Below are positions 18,455-26,993 of a stretch of DNA of 64,000 nt, in pieces. The position numbers and the translations under genes are program-made. The DNA comes from Cupriavidus taiwanensis (GTDB taxonomy: Bacteria; Pseudomonadota; Gammaproteobacteria; Burkholderiales; Burkholderiaceae). The notes beneath the pieces were generated by a model. It had not been told where the DNA came from. It searched no databases and saw only the letters and a program-made list of their open reading frames with translations. The first letter of the stretch is position 1. The number at the start of each line of letters is the position of its first letter. The DNA is taken from NCBI RefSeq assembly GCF_900250075.1, contig NZ_LT977070.1, positions 1,309,634 through 1,373,633 of the forward strand, in the 5' to 3' direction.

Positions 18455-18976
18455 ATGGGAGATGAGAGCGCTGAACGCTTGAGGCTGGATCCGGATGCGG
18501 CAGGATCTGTGGCTGCGGAGACCCTGTACCAGTCGCTCCGGCTTCGCCTTGCAGCAGTTCTGCCGGCCGATGCCGTCATCGAGCATGTTGGTGCCACGGC
18601 GGTCCAGGGCTGTCTGACGAAGGGGGACCTCGATATCTCGGTCCAGGTCAGCCGGGACTCGTTTGCCGCGGCGGACGAGGCGCTGTCAGTCCTGTGCGAG
18701 CGCAACCTGGGCTCGGTGCGCACCGACACATTTTCGGCGTTTCAGCGTCATGACCTGCGGCCATCCGTCGGCATCCAGCTGGTCGTCCGCGGTGCGCCGC
18801 TGGATGTATTCGTTCACTTCCGAGACAGGCTGCGGGCAAATCCGGAACTGGTCGAGCGCTATAACGCGCTCAAGCGTTCGCATGAAGGTGTGGGGATGGA
18901 CGCCTATCGGGCCGTCAAATCAGCCTTTATTGCGTCGGTCCTGAACGCGCCCGACCGGGTGGCGGGCGCCGGCTAA
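18455..18976 (+). CDS. GrpB-family (UPF0157) protein
   Basis: A 173-residue protein of the GrpB family, which has a nucleotidyltransferase-like fold. The hallmark is VIEHVGATAVQGCLTKGDLD near residue 45, where most members read H-V-G-S-T-A-V-P-G and K-x-x-x-D; the paired D-L-D-I residues form the presumed active site. FVHFRDRLRANPELVERYNALKR near residue 115 is the second conserved block. The function of the family is unknown. It starts three bases after the lysR stop, so it is likely cotranscribed. Its codon use is visibly less G/C-biased at third positions than its neighbours, hinting at later acquisition. Its stop is five bases from the convergent tupA stop. Confidence 0.85.
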   Translation: MGDESAERLRLDPDAAGSVAAETLYQSLRLRLAAVLPADAVIEHVGATAVQGCLTKGDLDISVQVSRDSFAAADEALSVLCERNLGSVRTDTFSAFQRHDLRPSVGIQLVVRGAPLDVFVHFRDRLRANPELVERYNALKRSHEGVGMDAYRAVKSAFIASVLNAPDRVAGAG

Positions 18977-18981
18977 GGCCT

Positions 18982-19815
18982 CTACCCGGCCTTGTAGCTC
19001 GGGAAGAAGAGCTGCTCCCCACCCACCTTGTACCCCGCAATCGCGTCCTGTCCTTCACGTGACGTGATCCACTCCACCAGCTTCATCGCATCCTTGTAGT
19101 TGGTGCCCGGATGCCTGGCCGGGTTGACCGCGATGATCCCGTAAGGGTTGAACATCTTCGGATCGCCTTCGATGGCGATGGCCAGGCCGGTCTTGGCGCG
19201 ATATGCGCCATAGGTGGCGCGGTCCGACAGCGTATAGGCCGGCATCTGCGCCGCCATGGTCAGCACCTCGCCCATGCCCAGGCCGGCGTTGACGTACCAC
19301 GGCTGGCCCTTGGGCTCGATGCCGAGTTGCTTCCAGTAGTCCTTTTCCATCACGTCGGTGCCGGAATTGTCGCCGCGCGAGATGAACTTGCTGCCGCTGG
19401 CGGCAAGCTTGCGGAAGCCGGCCAGCACGTCCTTGCCGCCCTTGACCCCGGCCGGGTCGCTGGCCGGCCCGACCACGATGAAATCGTTGTACATGACGTC
19501 GCGCCGGTTGACGCCGTAGCCGGCGGCGACGAAGGCATCCTCCATCTTGCGCGCGTGCACCAGCAGCACGTCGACGTCGCCCATCTCGCCCATCTTCATG
19601 GCCTTGCCCGAGCCGACGGCGATGACTTTCACCGTGACGCCTGATTTCTGCTCGAAACGCGGCAGCAGGTGCTTCAGCAGACCAGAGTTCTCGGTGCTGG
19701 TGGTGGTGGCGAGCTTGATCTCGCCGGCCTGCGCGGCCGACAGCAGGCCGAGGCACAGCAGCGGCACGGCGACGTGGCGCGCGCGGTGGCGCAAGGGTTC
19801 GGCAGGGCGGGGCAT
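18982..19815 (-). CDS. tupA: Tungstate/molybdate ABC transporter substrate-binding protein, TupA-like
   Basis: A 277-residue periplasmic oxyanion-binding protein. A signal peptide of about 31 residues, cut after AAQA-GE, is followed by IKLATTTSTENSGLLKHLLP, whose TTTS segment binds the oxyanion. VIAVGSGKAM, GDVDVLLVHARK and VMYNDFIVVGPASDP follow, the standard TupA blocks. The start chosen is the ATG of MPRPAEPL, giving a proper signal peptide; a longer open frame adds unrelated residues. Genes for the permease (tupB) and ATPase (tupC) are not adjacent. It is divergent from a ModE-like regulator and lies near the molybdenum enzyme XdhAB, so molybdate supply cannot be excluded. Confidence 0.9.
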   Translation of the reverse strand: MPRPAEPLRHRARHVAVPLLCLGLLSAAQAGEIKLATTTSTENSGLLKHLLPRFEQKSGVTVKVIAVGSGKAMKMGEMGDVDVLLVHARKMEDAFVAAGYGVNRRDVMYNDFIVVGPASDPAGVKGGKDVLAGFRKLAASGSKFISRGDNSGTDVMEKDYWKQLGIEPKGQPWYVNAGLGMGEVLTMAAQMPAYTLSDRATYGAYRAKTGLAIAIEGDPKMFNPYGIIAVNPARHPGTNYKDAMKLVEWITSREGQDAIAGYKVGGEQLFFPSYKAG

Positions 19816-19831
19816 CGGCGACTCCTCGTTG

Positions 19832-19851
19832 TTATGTTCTTGCAGACATAA
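19832..19851. promoter_or_regulatory. Inverted repeat in the tupA/regulator intergenic region
   Basis: TTATGT (19832-19837) and ACATAA (19846-19851) form a perfect inverted repeat with an eight-base spacer, 17 bases upstream of tupA. Further TATGT/ACATA copies occur at about 19893-19898 and 19941-19946 in the same 143-base divergent region, which is AT-rich for this genome. It is a candidate binding site for the adjacent regulator. Confidence 0.45.
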
Positions 19852-19958
19852 TTGATTTTGCCTTCGGACCTCAGGGAGAATTCGGCAAAACAACATAAGA
19901 ATGGGGTATTCATTGTGGTCCAGCCGAGATCGACAAGTAAATATGTAGCGGGGAACCT

Positions 19959-21056
19959 ATGACCTTCCGCTTCGACCTGTTTCCGGTGATCGCCTCCGAC
20001 GACAATCCGCGCGCCAATGCCAAGGTGTTCCAGCTGCTCAAGGCGGTGCGCGAAACCGGATCGCTGCACCGTGCCGCGCGCGAGATCGGGCTGTCGTACC
20101 GCCACGCCTGGGGCGTGATGCGGTCGTGGGAAGAGATGCTCGGCCGCAGCATGCTGGATATGGAGCGCGGGCGCGGCGCCTCGCTGACGCGCTTCGGCGA
20201 GCGCCTGCTGCGCGCCGAGCTGCGCCTGCGCGAGTCGATCGAGCCGGCGGTGCAGCGCGCCATGGCGGAGTTCATCGCCGACCTGGACGACGCCCAGCAG
20301 CCGCAGTCGTGCGTGCATTTCACCGGCAGCCATGACCCGGCGGTGGAAGTGCTCGCCGCCGCGCTGGGCACGGCCGGCAGTCCGCTGCAGCTCGACACGG
20401 TGTTCTGCGGCAGCGTGGAAGGGTTGATCTGCCTGCAGGAGCGCCAGTCGGAGCTGGCCGGGTTCTATGTCTCGCCGGTGCAGACCGCGGGCTCGGTGGC
20501 GCATGTGACCCTGCGCAAGTGGCTGCGGCCCGGCGCCGTGCGGCTGCTGCGGCTGGCGTGGCGCGAGCAGGGCCTGATCCTGGCGCCCGAGCTGGCGCCC
20601 GAGGTGCACGACCTGCGCGGCCTGGCGCGCAGCCAGGCGCGCTTCGTCAACCGGCAGCGCAGTTCGGGCACGCGCATGCTGTTCGACCAGCTGCTGGCGG
20701 CCGAGGGCCTGTATCCCGACCTGGTCAATGGCTACGACGAGACCGAGTTCAGCAATGAAAAAGTGGCGGAAGCGGTGCACAGCGGCCGCGCCCAGGCGGG
20801 TTTCGGGCTGCGCATGAACGCCGAGGCCCACGGCCTGGCGTTCGTGCCACTGACGCGCGAGGCCTATTATCTGGCGCTGCGCAAGAACGACCAGACCGCC
20901 GGCTGGATGGCCGCGCTGCTGGCCTTGCTGGCCGATCCGGCCTTCGCCCGGCGCATCGAGGCGCTGCCCGGCTATACCATGGCCGAGCCGGCGGGGATCC
21001 TGACCCCGCAGGAGGCGCTGCCGTGGTTTGGCCCGGACGGCAAGGAAGGCAGCTGA
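19959..21056 (+). CDS. One-component regulator: ModE-like winged helix fused to a periplasmic-binding-protein-like domain
   Basis: A 365-residue protein. Residues about 18-85 are a LysR/ModE-type winged helix (VRETGSLHRAAREIGLSYRH, followed by AWGVMRSWEEMLG). From about 120 there is a substrate-binding domain of the PBP-like superfamily, with GSHDPAVEVLAAAL, RQRSSGTRMLFDQLLAAEGL and NEKVAEAVHSGRAQAGFGLR. There are no TOBE/MOP motifs, so it is not classical ModE. In known proteins of this layout the PBP-like domain senses the same oxyanion the neighbouring binding protein carries. Its divergence from tupA makes tungstate- or molybdate-dependent control of tupA the natural reading. Confidence 0.82.
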   Translation: MTFRFDLFPVIASDDNPRANAKVFQLLKAVRETGSLHRAAREIGLSYRHAWGVMRSWEEMLGRSMLDMERGRGASLTRFGERLLRAELRLRESIEPAVQRAMAEFIADLDDAQQPQSCVHFTGSHDPAVEVLAAALGTAGSPLQLDTVFCGSVEGLICLQERQSELAGFYVSPVQTAGSVAHVTLRKWLRPGAVRLLRLAWREQGLILAPELAPEVHDLRGLARSQARFVNRQRSSGTRMLFDQLLAAEGLYPDLVNGYDETEFSNEKVAEAVHSGRAQAGFGLRMNAEAHGLAFVPLTREAYYLALRKNDQTAGWMAALLALLADPAFARRIEALPGYTMAEPAGILTPQEALPWFGPDGKEGS

Positions 21057-21173
21057 GCCAGGGCCGGGCCTGTCTCGGCCCGGTCGGCCCGGTCGGGCCG
21101 GTCCGTATTACACTCCCTGCCAGGGCGCGCCGGTCTCTGCGCCGGCCCGCGCCGGACCCTTGCAAGGAGCGCC

Positions 21174-21773
21174 ATGCTGGAAACCGCCGCGCTGGCCGCG
21201 GGCATGTCCTGGGCCAGCGGATTTCGCCTTTATCTTGCCGTGCTGGCCGCCGGGGTGCTGGCGCGGCTGGGCTGGCTGGAACTGCCGCCGGGGCTGCAGC
21301 CGCTCGAGTCCTGGTGGGTGATCGGCGTGGCCGCGGTGCTGGCCGTGGCCGAGTTCGTCGCCGACAAGGTGCCGGCCTTCGACACCGTCTGGGACGGCAT
21401 CCATACCTTCATCCGCATTCCGGCCGGGGCGATCCTGGCGGCCGCCGCGTTCGGCCAGCTGGATCCGCAGTGGGTGGTGGCGGCCGGCCTGATCGGCGGC
21501 ACGCTGGCCGGCACCGCGCATGCGGTCAAGGCCGGCACGCGCGCGCTGATCAACGTCTCGCCGGAACCGTTTTCCAACTGGACGGCCTCATTCACTGAGG
21601 ACCTGACCGCCACCGGCATCCTGCTGCTGGCCTTCTTCGTGCCGGTGCTGTTCCTGGTCCTGCTGGCGGTGTTCCTGCTGGGCTCGGTGTGGCTGCTGCC
21701 GAAGTTGTGGCGTGGGGTGCGCCGCCTTCATGCCAGCCTGCGCGGCGGAGCCCGGCATGACGCGCCGCGCTAG
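21174..21773 (+). CDS. DUF4126 family membrane protein
   Basis: A 199-residue hydrophobic protein with about five predicted membrane segments. The family-typical start is AAGMSWASGFRLYLAVLAAG; FVADKVPAFDTVWDGIHTFI lies near residue 60 and GTAHAVKAGTRALINVSPEP near 110. The C-terminal 25 residues are basic and likely cytoplasmic. Function is unknown. Upstream AAGGAGC fits the ATG. It lies in a plus-strand run with an FtsX-like permease gene 87 bases on, but no shared function is evident. Confidence 0.82.
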   Translation: MLETAALAAGMSWASGFRLYLAVLAAGVLARLGWLELPPGLQPLESWWVIGVAAVLAVAEFVADKVPAFDTVWDGIHTFIRIPAGAILAAAAFGQLDPQWVVAAGLIGGTLAGTAHAVKAGTRALINVSPEPFSNWTASFTEDLTATGILLLAFFVPVLFLVLLAVFLLGSVWLLPKLWRGVRRLHASLRGGARHDAPR

Positions 21774-21860
21774 CGGCGCGGCCGTTCCTGGCAGCTTTTT
21801 TGCCTTGCCCGACTGACCCGAGGCGCACCGGCGCCAGCACAACCAAGAACCAACCAACCG

Positions 21861-24476
21861 ATGCCCTCCGAGTCCGCCATCGACGTCCCGGCCACTGCGG
21901 CCCAACCCGCCGGATTGCACGCCGCCACCGGCGGCAAATTTTCCGCCTGGCGCCAGGCGCTGCGCATGGCCCGGCGCGACTGGCTGGCGGGCGAGCTCTA
22001 CCTGCTGCTGTTTGCGCTGGTGCTGGCCGTGGCCGCGCTGAGCAGCGTGGGCTTCATGGCCGACCGCATGCGGCTGGGTCTGGAGCGCGACGCGCGTCAG
22101 ATGATCGCGTCCGACGTGCTGCTGGTCGCCGACCAGCCTTTCGATGCCGCCTTCGCGCGGCGGGCGCAAGCGGCGGGGCTGGCCGTGGCCCAGACCGTCA
22201 CCTTCCCGAGCATGGCTACCGCCAACGGCAAGGCGCCGGCCGGCGGCGACGCCCCCAGCCAGCTGGCCGCGCTCAAGGCAGTGACCGACGGCTACCCGCT
22301 GCGCGGCAAGCTCAAGGTGGCCAGCGCGGCGGGGGCGCCGGATGCGCCCGCCGAAGGCATTCCCGCGCCGGGCACCGTATGGGTCGACGAGGCGCTGCTG
22401 GGCGCCCTGGGGGTTGCCGTGGGCGACACGTTGCAGCTGGGCAGCCGCAGCTTCCGCATCGACCGCATCATCACGCAGGAACTCGACCGCGGCACTGGCT
22501 TCATGAACTTTGCGCCGCGCGTGCTGATGCCGCTGGCGGACCTGGACAGCACCGGGCTGATCGGCTGGGGCAGCCGCGTGACCTACCGGCTGCTGGTGGC
22601 CGGTCCCGACGCTGCCGGCGCGGCCTTCCAGAAATGGGCGCAGGACGAGATCGAACGCCGCAAGCTGCGCAACACGCGGGTCGAGTCGCTGGAATCCGGC
22701 CAGCCCCAGATGCGCGCCACGCTGGACCGCGCCGAGCGCTTCCTGTCGCTGGTGGCGGTGCTGTCGTCGATGATCGCGGCGGTGGCGATTGCCATGTCGG
22801 CGCGCCGCTATATGCAGCGCCACACCGATGCCTGCGCGGTCTACAAGTGCCTGGGGCTGTCGCGCGGGCAGATCCTGCGGGCCTTCGGACTGGAATTCCT
22901 GCTGGTCGGCGCGGCCGGCGCGCTGGCCGGCGTGCTGCTCGGCTACCTGGCGCACTATGGGCTGCTGCTGTCGCTGGGCGGGCTGCTCAAGGTGTCGCTG
23001 CCGCAGCCGTCGCTGCTGCCTGCGCTGGTGGGCGTGCTGGCGGGCCTGGTGCTGCTGGCCGGGTTTGCGCTGCCGCCGCTGCTGGCGCTGACGCGGGTGG
23101 CGCCGCTGCGGGTGCTGCGGCGCGATATCGGGCTGCCGCCGGTGTCGGCCTGGGTGGCCTATGCGCTGGGGCTGGGCGCCTTTGTCGCGCTGCTGCTGGT
23201 GGCGGCGCGCGACCTGCGGCTGGGGCTGACCACCGCTGGCGGCTTTGTCGCCGCGGGCGTGGTGTTCGGCGTGCTGGCGCTGGGCCTGCTGACGCTGCTG
23301 TCGCGGCTGCTGCGGGGCCGCCTGCGCGGGCGCGCGGCGATGGGATGGCGCTTCGCACTGGCGGTGCTGGAGCGCCGCCGCGCGGTCACGGTGCTGCAGA
23401 CCGTGGCGCTGGCGGTGGGGCTGATGGCGCTGCTGCTGCTCGGCATGACCCGCAACGACCTGGTCGATTCGTGGCGCCAGGCCACGCCGGCCGACGCGCC
23501 CAACCGCTTCATCATCAATATCCAGCCGGACCAGCGCGAGCCGCTGCGCCAGATGCTGGCCGGCGCCGGCATCACCGACCTGCTTTATCCGATGGTGCGC
23601 GGGCGCCTGACCCATATCGGCGAGCGCACCATCCGCGGCGACAGCTTCGAGGACGGGCGCGCGCGCAACCTGGTCGAGCGCGAATTCAACCTGTCCTATA
23701 CCGATGCGCTGCCGGAGGGCAACCGCGTCATCGCCGGCCGCTGGTCGAACGGGTCCGACGGTGCGGAGGCGGGCGCATCGGTGGAAGAGGGCATCGCCAA
23801 GACCCTGGGGATCCGGCTGGGCGACACGCTGCGCTTCGACGTGGCCGGGCAGCCGGTGCAGGCGCGCGTGACCTCGCTGCGCAAGCTCGACTGGGGCTCG
23901 ATGCGGGTCAACTTCTTCGTGATCCTGCCGCCGCGGGCGATGCAGGGCATGCCCGAGACCTACATCACCTCGTTCCACCTGCCGCCCGCCAGCGCCGCGC
24001 TGGGCAACCGGCTGATCGCCGCCTTTCCCAATATCACCGTGGTCAACACCGACATGATCCTGCGCCAGATCCAGGACATCCTGGACCAGGTGATCGCGGC
24101 GGTGGAGTTCCTGTTCGTGTTCACGCTGGCCGCGGGGGTGACGGTGCTGTACGCGGCGTTGTCCGGCGCGCGCGACGAGCGCATGCGCGACGCGGGCCTG
24201 CTCAAGGCGCTGGGCGCTTCCGCGGCGCTGGTGCGGCAGACGCAATATGCCGAGTTCCTGGTGGTGGGCGGCCTCGCCGGCCTGCTGGCCAGCCTCGGCG
24301 CGATCGCGGTGGGTTGGGGGCTGTCGCAGTTCGTGTTCGACTTCCCTTACCGCTTCAATGCGTGGATCGTGCCGGTCGGCGTGGTTTCTGGCATGCTGTG
24401 CGCTTTTGCCGGCGGCTGGCTGGGCCTGCGCGAAGTGCTGCGCCAGCCTGCGCTGGCGACCTTGCGCGATGCCTGA
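21861..24476 (+). CDS. FtsX/YbbP-like ABC transporter permease lacking an adjacent ATPase
   Basis: An 871-residue inner-membrane permease of the MacB/FtsX-like superfamily. It has the YbbP topology: one N-terminal helix, a large periplasmic domain (about 65-295), a cluster of helices around 300-420 and again 430-560, a second periplasmic domain, and three C-terminal helices (about 740-865). SARRYMQRHTDACAVYKCLG and GARDERMRDAGLLKALGAS are the two conserved loops that contact an ATPase. YbbP is normally beside the ATPase YbbA and the thioesterase TesA; neither is here. Substrate is unknown, lipid or lipoprotein handling being the family trend. Confidence 0.88.
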   Translation: MPSESAIDVPATAAQPAGLHAATGGKFSAWRQALRMARRDWLAGELYLLLFALVLAVAALSSVGFMADRMRLGLERDARQMIASDVLLVADQPFDAAFARRAQAAGLAVAQTVTFPSMATANGKAPAGGDAPSQLAALKAVTDGYPLRGKLKVASAAGAPDAPAEGIPAPGTVWVDEALLGALGVAVGDTLQLGSRSFRIDRIITQELDRGTGFMNFAPRVLMPLADLDSTGLIGWGSRVTYRLLVAGPDAAGAAFQKWAQDEIERRKLRNTRVESLESGQPQMRATLDRAERFLSLVAVLSSMIAAVAIAMSARRYMQRHTDACAVYKCLGLSRGQILRAFGLEFLLVGAAGALAGVLLGYLAHYGLLLSLGGLLKVSLPQPSLLPALVGVLAGLVLLAGFALPPLLALTRVAPLRVLRRDIGLPPVSAWVAYALGLGAFVALLLVAARDLRLGLTTAGGFVAAGVVFGVLALGLLTLLSRLLRGRLRGRAAMGWRFALAVLERRRAVTVLQTVALAVGLMALLLLGMTRNDLVDSWRQATPADAPNRFIINIQPDQREPLRQMLAGAGITDLLYPMVRGRLTHIGERTIRGDSFEDGRARNLVEREFNLSYTDALPEGNRVIAGRWSNGSDGAEAGASVEEGIAKTLGIRLGDTLRFDVAGQPVQARVTSLRKLDWGSMRVNFFVILPPRAMQGMPETYITSFHLPPASAALGNRLIAAFPNITVVNTDMILRQIQDILDQVIAAVEFLFVFTLAAGVTVLYAALSGARDERMRDAGLLKALGASAALVRQTQYAEFLVVGGLAGLLASLGAIAVGWGLSQFVFDFPYRFNAWIVPVGVVSGMLCAFAGGWLGLREVLRQPALATLRDA

Positions 24477-24511
24477 GCCAGCGTGCCGGCGCCGCGCAGA
24501 CCGAGTGTGTG

Positions 24512-24928
24512 ATGAGTACTGAATCCGATGACAAGCCCGGCAATGCCGAGGTCACTGCCTTTGAACTGGTGGGCGGCGAGGCGCGCGTGCGCGAACTGGT
24601 CGACCGCTTCTACGACCTGATGGACCTGGAGCCGCAGTTCGCGGGGCTGCGCGCGCTGCACCCGCCGTCGCTCGACGGCTCGCGCGACAAGCTGTTCTGG
24701 TTCCTGTGCGGCTGGCTGGGCGGCCCCAACCACTTTATCGAGCGCTTCGGCCATCCGCGCCTGCGCGCGCGGCATATGCCGTTCGAGATCGGCGTCAGCG
24801 AGCGCGACCAGTGGATGCGCTGCATGGCGCTGGCGATGCAGGACATCGGCCTGTCCGAAGACCTGCAGCTGCGTCTGATGCAGGCCTTCTTCCAGACTGC
24901 CGACTGGATGCGCAACGTGGCGCGCTAG
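24512..24928 (+). CDS. Group II truncated hemoglobin
   Basis: A 138-residue heme protein with a 2-on-2 globin fold. Visible features are FELVGGEARVRELVDRFYDLM (helices A-B, quoted in part), FLCGWLGGPNHFIERFG, and the proximal-histidine region RLRARHMPFEIG, with the family-typical WMRCMALAMQDIG after it. The invariant Trp at G8 (QWMRC) marks group II. Likely roles in the family are O2/NO handling or redox chemistry. It starts 36 bases after the permease stop with only a weak ribosome site; the DUF924 gene follows 45 bases on. Confidence 0.9.
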   Translation: MSTESDDKPGNAEVTAFELVGGEARVRELVDRFYDLMDLEPQFAGLRALHPPSLDGSRDKLFWFLCGWLGGPNHFIERFGHPRLRARHMPFEIGVSERDQWMRCMALAMQDIGLSEDLQLRLMQAFFQTADWMRNVAR

Positions 24929-24972
24929 GGCGCCAAGGCTCCCGTTTCTACACCGAGAGGTTTCCCCTGCCG

Positions 24973-25569
24973 ATGACAGCCCAACTGCCTGAAGACGCCG
25001 TGCGTGTGCTGGATTTCTGGTTCGACCGCCCCGGCTCGGCCGCCTGGAATACCGCGCGGCCGCAATGGTTCACCAAGTCGGATGCGTTCGACGCGCAGAT
25101 TCGCGCAAACTTCCTGTCCGACTGGCAGGTCGCCTGCGACGGGGCGCCTGACGACTGGTCGGTCACGCCCGAGGGCGCGTGCGCGCGCGTGGTGCTGCTG
25201 GACCAGTTCCCGCGCAACATGTTCCGCAACGATCCGCGCAGCTTCGGCACCGATGCGCAGGCGCTGGCACTGGCCCGGCGCATCGTCGCCTCCGGCATGG
25301 ACCGCGCGCTGCCCACCGACTATCACCGCATGTTCTGCTACATGCCGTTCGAGCATTCGGAGGCGCTGGAAGACCAGGACGAGGCGGTGCGACTGATGAC
25401 GCAGCTGCGCGAGGCCAGCGGTGGCGCGGTCGACGTGGTGGAATGGGCCGACAAGCATCGCGCGATCATCGCGCGCTTTGGCCGCTTCCCGCATCGAAAC
25501 GCGGTACTGGGCCGGCCCGGCACGGCCGAGGAACAGGCGTTCCTGCAGCAGCCGGGCTCGTCGTTCTGA
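24973..25569 (+). CDS. DUF924 family protein
   Basis: A 198-residue soluble helical protein. Hallmarks are the opening VLDFWFDRP, then VVLLDQFPRNMFRNDPRSF near residue 75, DYHRMFCYMPFEHSE near residue 120 and FGRFPHRNAVLGR near 175. The family has a TPR-like fold and no established function. The start is the ATG of MTAQLPEDAV, which begins the family match; an earlier frame overlaps the hemoglobin gene. It is the last gene of the plus-strand run and converges with the LOG-family gene. Confidence 0.88.
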   Translation: MTAQLPEDAVRVLDFWFDRPGSAAWNTARPQWFTKSDAFDAQIRANFLSDWQVACDGAPDDWSVTPEGACARVVLLDQFPRNMFRNDPRSFGTDAQALALARRIVASGMDRALPTDYHRMFCYMPFEHSEALEDQDEAVRLMTQLREASGGAVDVVEWADKHRAIIARFGRFPHRNAVLGRPGTAEEQAFLQQPGSSF

Positions 25570-25603
25570 GCCGGGCCGGGAGGCTCGGCCCGATGGGGCG
25601 CGC

Positions 25604-26188
25604 TCAGGTCTTGTCGCGCGCCTCCTGCCACTTGTCGACGCGCACGCGCGGCGCGGCGGCCAGTTGCGCCAGCAGGCCCGCGGGCGTGTCGCCGACGTGC
25701 AGCAGGTCGGCGTGCACCTGCTTCAGGAAGCCTTCGCGCACCGCGTGCGACAGGAAGCCCAGCATGCCGTCGTAGAACCCGGCCAGGTTCAGCAGGCCCA
25801 CCGGCTTGGCGTGGTAGCCCAGCTGCAGCCAGGTGAAGGTCTCGAACAGTTCCTCGAAGGTGCCCACGCCGCCGGGCATGGCGACAAAGGCATCGGCGCG
25901 GTCGGCCATCATCTGCTTGCGTTCGTGCATGTTGCGCACCACGTGCAGCTCGGTCAGGCCGCGGTGGCCGACTTCCTTCTGCATCAGCGCTTCGGGGATG
26001 ATGCCGACGGCCCTGCCGCCATGTTCGAGCACGGCATCGGCGACGATGCCCATCAGGCCCACCTTGCCGCCGCCGTACACCAGCGTCAGGTCGTTTTCGG
26101 CCAGGGTGCGGCCGAGCAGGCGCGCGCCCTCGGCGTATTCGGGACGGTTGCCGGGGCTGGACCCGCAATACACGCAGACGGATTTCAC
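25604..26188 (-). CDS. LOG family protein (TIGR00730; cytokinin riboside phosphate phosphoribohydrolase-like)
   Basis: A 194-residue Rossmann-like protein. It carries YCGSSPGNRPEY near residue 7, YGGGKVGLMG near 38 and PGGVGTFEELFETFTW near 105; the PGGxGTxxE motif binds the nucleotide monophosphate. LOG enzymes split nucleoside 5'-monophosphates into base and ribose phosphate, and some activate cytokinins. Release of free adenine would feed the purine catabolism seen elsewhere in the window, but that is speculation. Translation begins at GTG in a GTGA overlap with the TetR stop, with AAAGGA upstream, so the pair is coupled. Confidence 0.92.
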   Translation of the reverse strand: MKSVCVYCGSSPGNRPEYAEGARLLGRTLAENDLTLVYGGGKVGLMGIVADAVLEHGGRAVGIIPEALMQKEVGHRGLTELHVVRNMHERKQMMADRADAFVAMPGGVGTFEELFETFTWLQLGYHAKPVGLLNLAGFYDGMLGFLSHAVREGFLKQVHADLLHVGDTPAGLLAQLAAAPRVRVDKWQEARDKT

Positions 26189-26886
26189 TTGGCTTCCTTT
26201 GCCGCGCCGGCGGCGGCCTTGGCTGCGGCGTAGTCGCGCGCCAGCTGGTCGAATGCCTCCCGCGCCCGGCCGCGCAGATACGGGGCCAGGATCGAGAAGA
26301 TGTGGTAGCTCGAGCCGTGCAGGTAGCCGCGGATCTGCTCGGGGTCGTTGTACTGGCGCGGATGCTGCACGAACTGGAAGGACAGCCAGTAGGTGGCGAC
26401 CACCACCATGTTGGTGCAGATGGCCTCGACCTGTTCGGGCGTGGCTTCCATCTCGCCGTCCTCGATGAACTGGCGGCAGATCTCGTGCGCAAATCGCTGC
26501 TTCTGCTCGACGATGCGCTTGAAGTTGGTCTCCAGCATCCGGTTGCGCGCCAGCAGGTCGTTGATGTCGCGGTACAGGAAGCGGTAGTTCCACAGGAACT
26601 CGGACATGTACTGCAGGTAGCCCCAGCTTTCGTCGAGCGTGGCCTTGTGGTCGTCCGGCATCTTCAGGCGGCGCTCCATCTCCTGCTCGAAGCGCACGAA
26701 GATCGAGTTGATGATGTCGTCCTTGTTGCGGAAGTGGTAGTAGAGATTGCCGGGGCTGATCTCCATCGCTTCCGCGATCGTGGTGGTGGTGACGTTGGGC
26801 TCGCCGACTTCGTTGAACAGGCGCAGCGAGACGTCGAGGATGCGGTCCCTGGTGCGGCGGGGTCCGGTTTGCGGTTTCGGTTCCAT
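26185..26886 (-). CDS. TetR-family transcriptional regulator
   Basis: A 233-residue regulator. The N-terminal HTH (residues about 12-58) includes RILDVSLRLFNEVGEPNVTT, IAEAMEISPGNLYYHFRNKD (both in part) and the family-typical YYHFRNKDDI. The C-terminal domain, with MSEFLWNYRFLYRDINDLL and a W/F-rich segment, is the ligand and dimer region. The ATG gives a short lead before the HTH; the longer open frame upstream is the antisense of dgkA. It is coupled by a 4-base overlap to the LOG gene, which is thus the most likely cotranscribed partner. The ligand is not predictable. Confidence 0.9.
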   Translation of the reverse strand: MEPKPQTGPRRTRDRILDVSLRLFNEVGEPNVTTTTIAEAMEISPGNLYYHFRNKDDIINSIFVRFEQEMERRLKMPDDHKATLDESWGYLQYMSEFLWNYRFLYRDINDLLARNRMLETNFKRIVEQKQRFAHEICRQFIEDGEMEATPEQVEAICTNMVVVATYWLSFQFVQHPRQYNDPEQIRGYLHGSSYHIFSILAPYLRGRAREAFDQLARDYAAAKAAAGAAKEAK

Positions 26887-26993
26887 GGGCGTCCGGGCGA
26901 TCGGTGCGATCGGTAAGTCGGGGGCAGGGTTGCGATTATAAGCAATCGGCCTGCCTTGCCCATCCTGTGCCCCTCGGTCCGCCGCGGGCCGGC

